Shown in pieces: positions 17,292 to 26,727 of a stretch of 64,000 nucleotides of DNA (the stretch's first letter is position 1; every line of letters starts with the position of its first letter). The notes below the pieces were generated by a model. It saw only the letters and a list, made by a program, of their open reading frames with translations, was not told the DNA's origin and did no database searches. Origin of the DNA: Chitinophaga oryzae (GTDB lineage Bacteria; Bacteroidota; Bacteroidia; Chitinophagales; Chitinophagaceae); NCBI RefSeq assembly GCF_012516375.2, contig NZ_CP051204.2:7378001-7442000 (forward strand), written 5' to 3'. Position numbers and translations under genes: made by a program.

Positions 17292-18279
17292 CCAACGGAT
17301 AATTATGAAGGGTTACTGAATCCAAATGATAAAAAATAACGACCGGGTTATAGTCTTGCCGTTGCCGGGATACCATGCGGGATACCTTTTCCAGCACCGC
17401 GGGATCGCTGGTTTCGCGGCGTACCACGTTCCCGGCCTTTAGCAGGTAACCGTTTACCATACTGTCTTTCCGCACCGTATAGAGATTGCCGGAACGCGCA
17501 AACAGGACGGAGTCCTGCAGAACGGCATCGTCTATGCTGCGGAGAATACCGGCATAACGGCCATCCCGGAATAATACCGACCAGTCAAACAGCGGCAAAG
17601 CGATATCCAAAGGTACCGGATATGCGGATACCCTGTCACTGCCGATATAAGATTTCATAGTGTTTTCATCGAGGATGGAGTTATGGCTGCCCATTTTCCG
17701 GAGATCGCCCATATTATAACACATGAGCAGGCCTTTATCCACCGGCGGCACCCCGCTGGCGGTCACAAACTTCACCTGGTGCATCCGGATGGTGGCGGAA
17801 AGTGTACGATGGCGGAAAAAAGATTGTTTCCGCAGCTGTTGCAGGAAAGCGAAGTAAGCGTCGCGGGAACTGCGGGTCCAGTCGCAGTCTATCTGCACTT
17901 CCGGGATACGGCCGGCGGGAATATCGCGGCACAACTGCTCCAGCAGCCGGTTAATGTTGAAGGCCAGTGCCGTATCCGGCTTCTCCCATACTTCGTTCAC
18001 GATAAATACCACCGGAACGATGCCGACACTATCGGGCAGCGGCGCCTGTTCCCGCAGTATGGCGACCGGCACCGGCTGGCCCGTTGCCGGGTCCCTGTCG
18101 GTATCAAACATTTTAACGTACAGTCTTTTAGCCGGCAGTCCACGCAGGTATTGCATCTCGCCGGCATTGCCGGTCCATGTCTGTTTCCAGTAGTAAAAAG
18201 CAGGAGTTACCTGTCGCGGTGCGGGACGTTGGCAGGCAAAGCAAAGTATCAACAAACACAAAAAAAGATATCGGGGCAT
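17257..18279 (-). CDS. Lipoprotein of unknown function, 340 aa, possible TIM-barrel
   Basis: 340 residues from ATG at 18279; the codon before it is GTG and could serve instead. The signal peptide ends in a lipobox-like LCFAC (Cys16 of this start). The body has a segment VQIDCDWTRSSRDAYFAFLQ near residue 148 and LSATIRMHQVKF near 182, reminiscent of the DUF3142 or glycoside-hydrolase-like TIM-barrel proteins, where an Asp in a beta strand precedes the helix; I cannot confirm this. It starts nine bases after the TrmH gene and overlaps the next gene by 35 bases. The TrmH-lipoprotein-772 aa order suggests one operon. Confidence 0.75.
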   Translation of the reverse strand: MPRYLFLCLLILCFACQRPAPRQVTPAFYYWKQTWTGNAGEMQYLRGLPAKRLYVKMFDTDRDPATGQPVPVAILREQAPLPDSVGIVPVVFIVNEVWEKPDTALAFNINRLLEQLCRDIPAGRIPEVQIDCDWTRSSRDAYFAFLQQLRKQSFFRHRTLSATIRMHQVKFVTASGVPPVDKGLLMCYNMGDLRKMGSHNSILDENTMKSYIGSDRVSAYPVPLDIALPLFDWSVLFRDGRYAGILRSIDDAVLQDSVLFARSGNLYTVRKDSMVNGYLLKAGNVVRRETSDPAVLEKVSRMVSRQRQDYNPVVIFYHLDSVTLHNYPLDELQKIYRFFH

Positions 18280-18288
18280 CACTTACTA

Positions 18289-19029
18289 TTAAATCAATAA
18301 TCTGCCACAGATAACGCCGGCGGCTACGGCGGCATTCAGGGATTCCGCCCCGCCGAGGCGCGGGATGGTGATCCGGTGGGTGGCATGGGCAATGACTTCG
18401 TCTGACAGTCCCCTCCCTTCGTTACCGATCAGGATGATCCCTTCCCGGAGGGTGGTAAAACGGGTGATGTCTTCCCCATGCAGGGTGGCTGCATAGGAAG
18501 GCAGTGTGCTTTCTTCCAGCAGCTGCAGGATATCCATTTCCTTCACCTGTACCCGGGCGATGCTGCCCATGGTGGCCTGTATGGTTTTGGGATTGTAAAC
18601 ATCCACACAATCCGGCGACACGATCAGCTGACGGATACCAAACCAGTCGGCTATACGAATCAGCGTACCCATGTTGCCCGGGTCCTGGATGGCTTCAAGT
18701 GCCAGTACCACCGCTCCTTCCGGCGGAAGGCCGGTATCCGCTGCCGGCATATCCAGCAGGGCCATGGCATTGTTGGGCGTGGTCAGCGCCGACAGTTGTT
18801 TCAGGACTGCATTATCCACTTCCTTTACAGCATCCGCCGGTAACCGGCCCACCGCCTCCCGGTGCTGAAGCAGCCATGCACTGGTAGCATATACCGCTTT
18901 CACGGGCATGCCCGCCTGTAGTAGTTCCTGTACGATCTTATCCCCCTCCGCAATATACTGGCTGGATTTTTGACGGTTTTTTTTGTGCTGTAATGATTGA
19001 ATATATTTAATTTGCGCCTTTGACAACAT
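18289..19029 (-). CDS. TrmH/SpoU family RNA 2'-O-methyltransferase
   Basis: 246 residues. An N-terminal substrate-binding domain (about 1-85, starting KYIQSLQHKKNRQ) precedes a SPOUT catalytic domain with its three motifs: ALEAIQDPGNMGTLIRIADWFG at about 111-132 (motif 1, conserved Asn and Arg), ILIGNEGRGLSDE at about 196-208 (motif 2) and ITIPRLGGAESLNAAVAAGV near 219-238 (motif 3). It transfers methyl from S-adenosylmethionine to a ribose in rRNA or tRNA; RlmB-like or TsnR-like substrate choice cannot be told. It is divergent from TamL, an arrangement I have seen often in Bacteroidota. Confidence 0.92.
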   Translation of the reverse strand: MLSKAQIKYIQSLQHKKNRQKSSQYIAEGDKIVQELLQAGMPVKAVYATSAWLLQHREAVGRLPADAVKEVDNAVLKQLSALTTPNNAMALLDMPAADTGLPPEGAVVLALEAIQDPGNMGTLIRIADWFGIRQLIVSPDCVDVYNPKTIQATMGSIARVQVKEMDILQLLEESTLPSYAATLHGEDITRFTTLREGIILIGNEGRGLSDEVIAHATHRITIPRLGGAESLNAAVAAGVICGRLLI

Positions 19030-19131
19030 GAGGCCAAACCTACACGATTTCTTTTAATCAGCCAAGAAACAGGCTGGCAGGAGGTAGGGTTCAGTATTAC
19101 CATTTAAAATATTATAACGTTTTCGCCCGTG

Positions 19132-21567
19132 ATGCAGCCGCCACCCAATTCGAGAATTTCTTTGCTGAGATATTTGCTGCTACTGGTGGGCATACTGGCT
19201 TTGGGCGCATGTTCCAACACCAAATACCTGCAACAGAACCAGACCTTGTACGTCAGCAGCACGGTAGATGTAAATGGGGACATCCTCAACTCCGAAAAAC
19301 AGGATATCCGCAGCTCCCTCTCTTCCAAGTCACTGATGACCCAGCAGCCCAACAAAAAACTGCTGGCTACCCGCATTAAGGTATGGCTGTACAATCAAAA
19401 ATATAACGAGAAAAAATCCAGCTGGTTCTGGAACATGGTGCTCTCTAAAAGAAACATGGAAGAGCCGGTGGTCTACGACTCCGCTAAAACAAGGGAGTCC
19501 ATTTCCCGCATGACCAGCTACCTGCATAACCAGGGTTTTTTCTATGCCACCGTGGAAGCCGATGCCAGCGAAAAACGCCGCAAAACCAGCGTCACCTATA
19601 AAGTAAACACCGGCCGCAATTTCGTACTGGATAAAATCACCTACGAGGTGCCCGATTCCAACATCCTCGCTGTAGTGCAGGCCAACCAGAACCTGTCTCT
19701 CCTGAAAAAAGGCGTGGCTTACAAATCAGCCACCCTGTCGTCCGAAAGAGAACGGCTCACCCGCATCATCCGTGACGCCGGTTACTATAAATTCGGCCGC
19801 GACGCCATTGAGTTCGAAGTCGATACCCTCAACAAAGCGCTGTTCCGCAACTCCCTCAATCCCTTCGAAGGGTTTGTGAACATCTTCACGGAAAACAAAG
19901 GCCGCGAAAAACCCACGATGGACGTGGAAGTAAGGATCAAAAACCCGGAAGATTCCACCAATGCCACCTGGCAACGCTATCATATCAGTAAAATATATGC
20001 GTACCCGGACTTCCCGCTGAACGGCAATCCCAACGATTCCACCCTGCGGCAGGACAACCGTAAATACATCACGATCCGCTCCCACCAGGACGTTCTGAAA
20101 CCCAAAACACTGTCTAAATCCATCCTGCTCAGACCCGGGGAAACCTATTCGCTGCAGCAGTATAACAATACGGTCAACAAACTCTATGACCTCGGCGTGT
20201 GGCAGTTCGTCACCCTCCAATACAAGGAAAACAAAGACACCGCACACGGACTGGACGCTTACCTCTTCCTTACCCCCCGCCGCCGGCAGGAACTGGGCGT
20301 CAATTTCGAGGTGAGCAACAGCTCCGACTATACGCTGGGCTCCGGCGTCAGTCTCAACTACCGGCATATCAATCTCGCTAAAAGCGCTACCCAGCTGAGC
20401 ATGAGCCTCAACACCGGTATCGAACTGGTGAATAAACAGGTAGAAGGCTGGGTGCTGCAATCAAGAGAATTTGGCGGTGAGATGGGCTTTACCTGGCCCC
20501 GCTTCGCACTGCCGTTCAACATCCGGCAGGCCGCCCGCTCCAATGTAAAAACCAGGCTCACCTTCGGCGCCAACTACCTGTCGCGTATCGAGCGGTTCGA
20601 CATCACCAGCATCAACCTCTCCTATGGCTACGACTGGAACGAAAGCTTATACAAACGCTGGATTGTGAAACCGTTTACCCTCAATTATGTGGGAGTCAAC
20701 CTCGATCCTAATTTCAAGGCGCAGACAGTAGACCCCAACCCATACCTGAAGCGCAGCTTCGAGCCGGCGCTGATAGGCGGGGAAAGCGTTTCGTTTATTT
20801 ACAGCAACAATGACCTGCTGCATCAGCGGCATTACAGTTATTTCCGCGCAAACATTGAAGAATCGGGGTTGTGGCTGAACGGTATCAACAGCCTGGTAGA
20901 TATGGCTACCGGCAGGAAATCCAATATCGAGTCCCTCACCAAAGTAAATATTTCCAATTTTGTGAAGATGGAGGCCGACTACCGCCACTACTGGCGGCTG
21001 GGCGTTCATAGCGGGCTGGCGACAAGGATATATGCGGGAGTGGGCATCCCTTACAGCACCTCATCAGTACTGCCTTATGTAAGACAGTTCACGTCCGGTG
21101 GCCCTAACAGTATCCGCGCATTCCGCCTGCGTACGCTGGGTCCCGGCTCCTATAAAGACACTTCCGCCAGCGCCCAGATTTTCCCGGACCAGACCGGTGA
21201 TATGAAACTGGAAGGCAACGTGGAATACCGTTTCGACCTGTTGCGGATGTTTGGCGGCACCATCAATCTCAAAGGCGCCACCTTCCTTGATATGGGTAAT
21301 ATCTGGATGATCAAGAAGGACCTGACAAGGCCCGGCTCCGAATTCCGCTTCGACCAGCTCTATCACGATCTGGCCATCGGTACCGGCGCCGGCCTGAGAC
21401 TGGATTTCTCCTTCTTCCTGATCCGGCTCGACTGGGGCATTCCGGTGAAAGTGCCTTATTATGCCGACAGCAACAACGGCTGGTATCTCAGCGAATGGAA
21501 CCTGGGAGACGGCAAATGGCGCAGAGACAATATTATCTGGAATATCGCTATTGGTTATCCGTTTTAG
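19132..21567 (+). CDS. tamL: TamL-type lipoprotein, BamA/TamA superfamily
   Basis: 811 residues from ATG at 19132 (a GTG directly before it is less likely). A signal peptide ends in the lipobox LGAC (Cys27), which distinguishes the Bacteroidota TamL from the proteobacterial TamA. POTRA-like regions follow (roughly 40-400), then a 16-strand Omp85 barrel. The FTSGGPNSIRAFRLRTLGPG segment near 660-680 holds the conserved loop-6 R-x-F motif (RAF), and the last residues end in an aromatic (GYPF), as outer-membrane barrels do. It probably works with a TamB partner encoded elsewhere to insert or supply outer-membrane components. The gene tail overlaps truB by 20 bases. Confidence 0.9.
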   Translation: MQPPPNSRISLLRYLLLLVGILALGACSNTKYLQQNQTLYVSSTVDVNGDILNSEKQDIRSSLSSKSLMTQQPNKKLLATRIKVWLYNQKYNEKKSSWFWNMVLSKRNMEEPVVYDSAKTRESISRMTSYLHNQGFFYATVEADASEKRRKTSVTYKVNTGRNFVLDKITYEVPDSNILAVVQANQNLSLLKKGVAYKSATLSSERERLTRIIRDAGYYKFGRDAIEFEVDTLNKALFRNSLNPFEGFVNIFTENKGREKPTMDVEVRIKNPEDSTNATWQRYHISKIYAYPDFPLNGNPNDSTLRQDNRKYITIRSHQDVLKPKTLSKSILLRPGETYSLQQYNNTVNKLYDLGVWQFVTLQYKENKDTAHGLDAYLFLTPRRRQELGVNFEVSNSSDYTLGSGVSLNYRHINLAKSATQLSMSLNTGIELVNKQVEGWVLQSREFGGEMGFTWPRFALPFNIRQAARSNVKTRLTFGANYLSRIERFDITSINLSYGYDWNESLYKRWIVKPFTLNYVGVNLDPNFKAQTVDPNPYLKRSFEPALIGGESVSFIYSNNDLLHQRHYSYFRANIEESGLWLNGINSLVDMATGRKSNIESLTKVNISNFVKMEADYRHYWRLGVHSGLATRIYAGVGIPYSTSSVLPYVRQFTSGGPNSIRAFRLRTLGPGSYKDTSASAQIFPDQTGDMKLEGNVEYRFDLLRMFGGTINLKGATFLDMGNIWMIKKDLTRPGSEFRFDQLYHDLAIGTGAGLRLDFSFFLIRLDWGIPVKVPYYADSNNGWYLSEWNLGDGKWRRDNIIWNIAIGYPF

Positions 21568-22243
21568 GAGCGCTGTTGGCTGATATAAAAGTTTCCATGT
21601 CCACCGCATCTTCCAGCCTGAATGCCCCGATACGGGTGCGGCACAAACTGCTCAGATAGGCACCACAGCCCAAAGCAGCGCCATAATCGTTGGCAAGCGA
21701 GCGTATATACGTGCCCGTGCTGCATACCACGCGGAAATGTACCACAGGCAGTTCTATTTTGGTGATCTCAAACCCGGAGATGGTGATCTTACGGGGTTCC
21801 ACTTTCACATCCACGCCTTTCCTGGCCAGCAGGTAGATAGGTTTGCCATTTTGTTTGATAGCCGAGTGAATGGGCGGCAGCTGCATAATTTCACCTAAAA
21901 AACCTTCCGTAGCGGCTTTGAGGGCAGCTTCATCAATGCCGGTGATCTCTTTGAAGTTTTCCGGCTCCGATTCCATATCGAAGGTAGGCGTGGTAGCGCC
22001 AAGGGTAAAAGTGCCGGTATATTCTTTCTCCTGAGCCTGGTATTCGTTTATTTTTTTGGTCATTTTACCGGTGCAGCAGATCAGCAGCCCGGTAGCCAGC
22101 GGGTCCAGCGTGCCGGCATGACCTATTTTCGCTTTGGTTAAATTTCTTATTTTGCGTACTACATCAAAGGAAGTCCATGTCAACGGTTTATTAACCAGTA
22201 TTACAGCTCCTTCCTGGTATTTCGTCTTATCGGTTGTTTGCAT
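21548..22243 (-). CDS. truB: tRNA pseudouridine-55 synthase
   Basis: 231 residues, slightly short for TruB because the C-terminal PUA domain is reduced or absent, as common in Bacteroidota. The catalytic motif GHAGTLDPLATGLL is at 41-54 with the nucleophile D47, and the KPLTWTSFDVV motif is at 19-29. The CSTGTYIRSLANDYG motif lies near residue 179. It isomerises U55 in the T-loop of tRNAs. It converges with tamL, with 20 bases of overlapping coding sequence. Confidence 0.95.
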   Translation of the reverse strand: MQTTDKTKYQEGAVILVNKPLTWTSFDVVRKIRNLTKAKIGHAGTLDPLATGLLICCTGKMTKKINEYQAQEKEYTGTFTLGATTPTFDMESEPENFKEITGIDEAALKAATEGFLGEIMQLPPIHSAIKQNGKPIYLLARKGVDVKVEPRKITISGFEITKIELPVVHFRVVCSTGTYIRSLANDYGAALGCGAYLSSLCRTRIGAFRLEDAVDMETFISANSAPKTDNQ

Positions 22244-22373
22244 CCCGCAAAGATAGCTAAATCACGTTTAGCGGACCATATCCTGTATAACTACTGGTTA
22301 TATAGTAAAATATTATAACAAATAACTACTAAAAGCTAGAAGCTTTTGCATAAATTCACGCAATTTTGCTAAC

Positions 22374-23171
22374 ATGTCATTAGAACACCATAAGAATGCA
22401 ACGCTCCGTTATCAGCAGCAGGTAGACAACTCCCGCGATTACGTAGTGCCGTTTATCCAGCAGGAGTTTCCGCAGCTGGAAGGCCTGCGCGTCATGGAAG
22501 TGGGCTGTGGCGAAGGCGGCGTGCTGACGCCGTTGCTGGAAAAAGGCTGCCACTGTGTGGGAGTAGACCTGGCGCCTGCCAGAATAGAACTGGCCAGAAG
22601 TTTCCTGGGGAAATACGAAACGAACGGACAACTGAAGCTGATCACCAAAAATATTTATGACGTTGATTTTCTGGGCGAGTTCCGTAACGCTTTCGATGTG
22701 ATCATCCTCAAAGATGCCATTGAACATATACCGGACCAGGAGAAAATTGTGGGACACCTGAAGCAGCTGCTTACGCCGCGCGGACAGGTGTACTTTGGCT
22801 TTCCACCCTGGTATATGCCGCACGGCGGCCACCAGCAGATCTGTCATAATAAATTCCTGAGCATGGTGCCTTATATCCACCTGCTGCCCACGCCGGTTTA
22901 TCGAGGCATACTGCGGATGTTCGGCGAAGAAAACGATATCGTGTCGGAATTGATGGATGTGAAGTCTACCGGTATCTCCATCGAGCGGTTTGAGCGGATC
23001 GTCAAACGCCAGGGCTATAAAATCACCCGGCGCCGGTTTTACCTGATCAATCCCATTTACAAATACAAGTTCAATGTCAGCGCCCGCGAACAGTGGAAGC
23101 CCGTGGCGGCTATTCCCTATGTACGCGATTTCGTGACTACGTGCATGTATTATATGATTAAACCTGTATAA
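22374..23171 (+). CDS. SAM-dependent methyltransferase, class I
   Basis: 265 residues. The Rossmann-type S-adenosylmethionine site is clear: MEVGCGEGGVLTPLLEKG at about residues 41-58 (motif I), VGVDLAPARIELA (motif II acidic residue), and a motif IV-like FDVIILKDAIEHIPDQEKI at about 119-137 containing the D/E-H pattern of Methyltransf_11/23 proteins. The C-terminal part has a basic and aromatic stretch without a known domain. The substrate is unknown; a small-molecule or lipid acceptor is plausible. It stands alone on its strand; a palindromic element begins directly after its stop codon. Confidence 0.85.
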   Translation: MSLEHHKNATLRYQQQVDNSRDYVVPFIQQEFPQLEGLRVMEVGCGEGGVLTPLLEKGCHCVGVDLAPARIELARSFLGKYETNGQLKLITKNIYDVDFLGEFRNAFDVIILKDAIEHIPDQEKIVGHLKQLLTPRGQVYFGFPPWYMPHGGHQQICHNKFLSMVPYIHLLPTPVYRGILRMFGEENDIVSELMDVKSTGISIERFERIVKRQGYKITRRRFYLINPIYKYKFNVSAREQWKPVAAIPYVRDFVTTCMYYMIKPV

Positions 23172-23395
23172 CGCTCGCGGAGGTTCACGCGGTAGTTCTC
23201 GCAGTAGTTCTCGCAAAGCACGCAAAGGAGCAAAGAGCGCAAAGATTTTTTTAAGTTTAAATAAGAAAGCAAAGGAGCGGAGATCAAATTTGATCTCCGC
23301 TCCTTTGCTTTCTCTGCTCGCTTATATAATCTTTGCGCTCTTTGCTCCTTTGCGTGCTTTGCGTGCTTTGCGTGAACCCCGCGAGCCTGCGGGCA
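23172..23395. repeat. GCAAAG-word palindrome filling a convergent gap
   Basis: The entire 224-base space between the stop codons of the methyltransferase and aroE is an imperfect palindrome. Its arms are runs of degenerate GCAAAG/GCAAAGGA words; the centre is the perfect palindrome AGATCAAATTTGATCT at 23281-23296. The flanks pair too (TTCACGC near 23184 with GCGTGAA near 23370). A second element of the same family sits at 35998-36185. It may serve as a bidirectional terminator, or be a mobile or REP-like extragenic element. Confidence 0.9.
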
Positions 23396-24127
23396 CTATT
23401 CATTCCAGATATCCCACGACGCTTCTGCCTGCAATATCAGCATCTCATGACCATTTTTGATAACGGCTCCCTGTGCAGCGCCTTTTTGAAGGAACAGGGT
23501 TTCCGCCGGATTGTATACCAGGTCGTACAACAGGTGGCGGGAAGAGATGAAGGCGTATGGAATATCCGGACAGGCGTCCACGTTAGGATACATACCCAGC
23601 GGCGTGGTATTGACGATGAGTGTGTGGGCCTCCATGGCGGCCTGGTCCAGCGATTTGTAAGCTACGGTATCATTACCGGGCGTGCGGCTGGCCACTGTGT
23701 AGGGGATGTCCATTTCCTGCAGGGCATACATGACCGCTTTGGCGGCGCCGCCGGTGCCCAGTACGAGGGCCCGGTTATGATGCGGTTGCAGCAGGGGCTG
23801 CAGGGAATGACGGAACCCGATTACGTCCGTGTTAAAGCCTTTCTTTTTTCCGTCTTTCAGGCGGATACAGTTGACTGCACCGATGTTGGCGGCTGCATCG
23901 CTCAGTTCATCGAGATAAGGGATCACCTGTTCCTTGTAAGGAATGGTGACGTTCAGTCCGCACAGGTCCGGGTGCTGCGCCAGCAGTGCCGGCAGTTCGG
24001 TGATGGCGGGTATCGGGAAGGTTTCATACTGACATCCGGCAATATTTTCCTCTTCAAATTTCCGGGTAAAAAAACCTTTGGAGAAAGAGTGACTGAGCGG
24101 ATAACCAATAAGACCGTACGTTTTCAT
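23396..24127 (-). CDS. aroE: Shikimate dehydrogenase
   Basis: 243 residues from ATG at 24127; the frame is open further upstream, but the family N-terminus KTYGLIGYPLSHSFSKGFF begins here. SHS at residues 10-12 of the substrate site, NVTIPYKE near 59-66 with the catalytic Lys, and the NADP fold VLGTGGAAKAVMYAL near 121-135 are present; NTTPLGM follows near 172. It reduces 3-dehydroshikimate to shikimate in aromatic amino acid synthesis. It is downstream of the phosphosulfolactate synthase homologue on the same strand, with a terminator hairpin between. Confidence 0.95.
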   Translation of the reverse strand: MKTYGLIGYPLSHSFSKGFFTRKFEEENIAGCQYETFPIPAITELPALLAQHPDLCGLNVTIPYKEQVIPYLDELSDAAANIGAVNCIRLKDGKKKGFNTDVIGFRHSLQPLLQPHHNRALVLGTGGAAKAVMYALQEMDIPYTVASRTPGNDTVAYKSLDQAAMEAHTLIVNTTPLGMYPNVDACPDIPYAFISSRHLLYDLVYNPAETLFLQKGAAQGAVIKNGHEMLILQAEASWDIWNE

Positions 24128-24150
24128 GCGTGATGATTTAAAACAGAAAA

Positions 24151-24198
24151 GGACCTGATTATTTAGAATGTTTTGTTGCATTGTAAATAATCAGGTCC
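24151..24198 (-). terminator. Terminator between the ComA-like gene and aroE
   Basis: A perfect 15-bp inverted repeat GGACCTGATTATTTA/TAAATAATCAGGTCC with an 18-base loop, followed on the minus strand by TTTTCTGTTTT. aroE starts only 24 bases beyond it, so aroE needs read-through or its own start within the hairpin region. Confidence 0.75.
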
Positions 24199-24224
24199 CA
24201 ATATATCATTCCTTTACGGAATAA

Positions 24225-24989
24225 TTATTCTTTGTCGAGAAACAGGTGGAAGGTATCGCCTCTCAGGCCAACGCGCATCGCTTCGAGGGAGATCACTTCA
24301 TGCGGAGCGAGGTTGCCGAGGTTGGCGTTGCAGCCTACCAGCTCGAGGAAGTACAGCTGCTGTGCTTTCTGTGGCGCTTCCCAGATGATTTTTTCGGCGG
24401 GGATCTGGGTCAGGATTTCCTGAACCAGGCCTTCGCGTACTTCACCGGTGCCGCGGTAGATGCCTACGTTACCGCTTTCGCGGGCTTCTGCGATCACGTA
24501 GGTAGCGCCGGCAGACAGTTCCGCTCTCATTAATTCGATCCATTTATAGGGAGGGATAATGTGTTCCGCATCTTTGGAGCCTACTTCACTCAATACCAGA
24601 CCAATTTTGGACAGTTTTTCGATGTAGCCGCATTTTTCAGCATGCGGGATGATGATAGAGCCATCAGACACTTCCATGTAACTGATACCGTAATCCTTCA
24701 CCAGCTTCACGTATTCATCAAACTGGTTACGGATCAGAAATGCTTCAAACAAAGTACCGCCAAAATATACCGGAATGTTGGCCGACTGGTAAAGCTCAAT
24801 TTTTGCGCGCAGGTTGGGCGTGACAAACGCAGTACCAAAGCCGAGCTTCAGGATATCCACGTGAGGTCCCGACGCCGATAAAAAATTTCTTGCTTCTTCC
24901 AAACTAAGCCCCTTGTCCATCACCATGGTAAGCCCATGGGTGCGGGGTTTCTGCGTCCTTTCCGGGATTTGTGTCAGATTAAAATTCAT
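24225..24989 (-). CDS. Phosphosulfolactate synthase homologue (ComA family)
   Basis: 254 residues from ATG at 24989; upstream in-frame residues from a GTG at 25031 do not fit the family. The protein shows the TIM-barrel pattern of ComA: KPRTHGLTMVMDKG near residues 14-27, VDILKLGFGTAF near 44-55 with the conserved Lys, PVYFGGTLFE near 75, YMEVSDGSIIIP near 103-114 and EVGSKDAE near 133. ComA adds sulfite to phosphoenolpyruvate to give phosphosulfolactate, first described for coenzyme M synthesis in archaea. This organism cannot be expected to make coenzyme M; supplying a C3 sulfonate for sulfolactate or cysteate, and so for sulfonolipids, is a plausible alternative. Confidence 0.85.
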   Translation of the reverse strand: MNFNLTQIPERTQKPRTHGLTMVMDKGLSLEEARNFLSASGPHVDILKLGFGTAFVTPNLRAKIELYQSANIPVYFGGTLFEAFLIRNQFDEYVKLVKDYGISYMEVSDGSIIIPHAEKCGYIEKLSKIGLVLSEVGSKDAEHIIPPYKWIELMRAELSAGATYVIAEARESGNVGIYRGTGEVREGLVQEILTQIPAEKIIWEAPQKAQQLYFLELVGCNANLGNLAPHEVISLEAMRVGLRGDTFHLFLDKE

Positions 24990-25170
24990 TTGAAATATTT
25001 TTATCTTCTTATTGGTCAGTAAAACATACACTATTTTTCACCTGGCAAGTCGGGATAGTTTAGCTGCAATTTTAGTAACCGGAAATACAATGGCTTATGT
25101 CCATGACAATTTAAAAAGCCGGCGCAAAAATAAGAAGACTATACTTTATTTTAAAAGTAAATAACATTGG

Positions 25171-26592
25171 TTAACGTTTCCTGCGGTATTGAGCGATCAG
25201 GTCTACCACACTCACATGTTGTAAAATGGCTGGGTCCAGCTCCACCAGCTTTTTGAGGACCTTGGGAGCCTGCTGCAGCGCGGTTTCCAGGTGCAGCAAT
25301 CCTTCTTTTGTCTTACCCTGGGCTATCAGGATGGCGGCCCGGTAATATTGGAATACCGGTTTACGGCCGGCTTTTTCTTCAGCAGCGGCCAGTTGCTCAA
25401 GCGCTTCCTCCAGAAAACCAAACACATACAAGCCTTTTACCAGCTCCTGCCAGGGCTGTATGCTCTTCGGACGGATACGCACCGCGTTTACGAAATAAAG
25501 CAGCGCGTCTTTTTCCTTGCCCAGCTGCAGATAACATTCACCGAGGCTCATGTTGTATTCTGCGCTCTGTTTGTTTATTTTCAGTGCGTTGAGCAGTGAT
25601 TTGGCGGCATTGTCCCAGTTCTCCTCCATCATGTAGGCCACGGCGATTTTGTAATACAGCTTATCGTCGTTGGGGCTCAGGTGGGAGGCCTTCCGGTAGT
25701 AATAACGGGCCTGGGTATACTTGCGTTGCCGCTCATAACAGTGGCCGATGGCCTCATAGATCACGTCCTCCGGTTTGGCAATCTCCAGGTGCTTCTGCAA
25801 TACCTCTATTGCGTCGGCGTACTTGCGCAGGCGGATATAGGCGTCGCCCATGTTACGGTAGGCGTAATCAAATTTCTCGTCGATAGCTACTGCATACTGA
25901 TAAGCATCGATGGCTTTTTCATACAGTTTCAGGCCCTGATAGGCAGTTCCGAGGTTAAACCAGGCCAGCTGGTTAAACGGATGCTCATCGATGATCCAGG
26001 TATGCAAACGGATACTCTCCTCGTTTCTGCCGGTAAATTCCGTCCAGAAACAGATCTTGTGCAACGCTTCCTCGTTGTTGGGCTCGTGCTCCAGCGCCAT
26101 TTTCAGGCAGTCGAACACTTTCTCAAACTCTTCCCAGTCATCATATACATCGGCCAGTTCCAGCAGTAATTCCGTTTTGTCCTCCCCCTCAAACTGGTCA
26201 ATTTGCTCATTCAGCACGTCCGCCGCCTTCTGATGCTGGTTCAGCGCCAGGTATACGTCGGTCTGCAGGATATACAGATTGATATCGTTGCGGTCCAGTA
26301 AAGCGGCTTTGTCCAGTAAATGAAGGGCTTCTTTGTACTTTTTGGTTTCTATCAGTAAGTTGGCCTTTTTCAGAAGGAGTGTAGAGGAATAGGGGAACTG
26401 CGCTATGGCTATTTCGGCGGCTTGTAATGCGGTCGGCATTTCGTCCTGCTCGTCATAGTAGTCTATGATCTGCTCAAATGAGTCCTCGTCCAGAAAAGAG
26501 TGAGATTTGCCCGCCCTCAGATTTTCAAACTGCTGCAACAAGTCTCTCAGATCATCAAAATCCTCGTTTAAAAAAGAAAAATCTTTACTCAT
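25171..26592 (-). CDS. Tetratricopeptide repeat protein
   Basis: 473 residues, no signal peptide, acidic N-terminus. At least nine TPR units of 34 residues can be counted from about residue 55 on; clear ones are AWFNLGTAYQGLKLYEKAIDA near 210, YAYRNMGDAYIRLRKYADAIEVL near 245, and KLYYKIAVAYMMEENWDNAAKSL near 312. It is likely a cytoplasmic scaffold; I recognise no catalytic domain. It is a single-gene unit: the flanks are short gaps with genes of the opposite orientation or separate promoters. Similar TPR proteins are conserved in Bacteroidota but without a defined role. Confidence 0.85.
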   Translation of the reverse strand: MSKDFSFLNEDFDDLRDLLQQFENLRAGKSHSFLDEDSFEQIIDYYDEQDEMPTALQAAEIAIAQFPYSSTLLLKKANLLIETKKYKEALHLLDKAALLDRNDINLYILQTDVYLALNQHQKAADVLNEQIDQFEGEDKTELLLELADVYDDWEEFEKVFDCLKMALEHEPNNEEALHKICFWTEFTGRNEESIRLHTWIIDEHPFNQLAWFNLGTAYQGLKLYEKAIDAYQYAVAIDEKFDYAYRNMGDAYIRLRKYADAIEVLQKHLEIAKPEDVIYEAIGHCYERQRKYTQARYYYRKASHLSPNDDKLYYKIAVAYMMEENWDNAAKSLLNALKINKQSAEYNMSLGECYLQLGKEKDALLYFVNAVRIRPKSIQPWQELVKGLYVFGFLEEALEQLAAAEEKAGRKPVFQYYRAAILIAQGKTKEGLLHLETALQQAPKVLKKLVELDPAILQHVSVVDLIAQYRRKR

Positions 26593-26727
26593 TAATGTAA
26601 ATATAAGACATTTCTGTATCCACCAAATCGCAGCATTTAAAACCGTTTATAAACTTTTTAACATTTTATTAAGAATTTGTTGTAAATTGCGTTAAGGATT
26701 TGTTATATAACAGATCCAATAATATTG

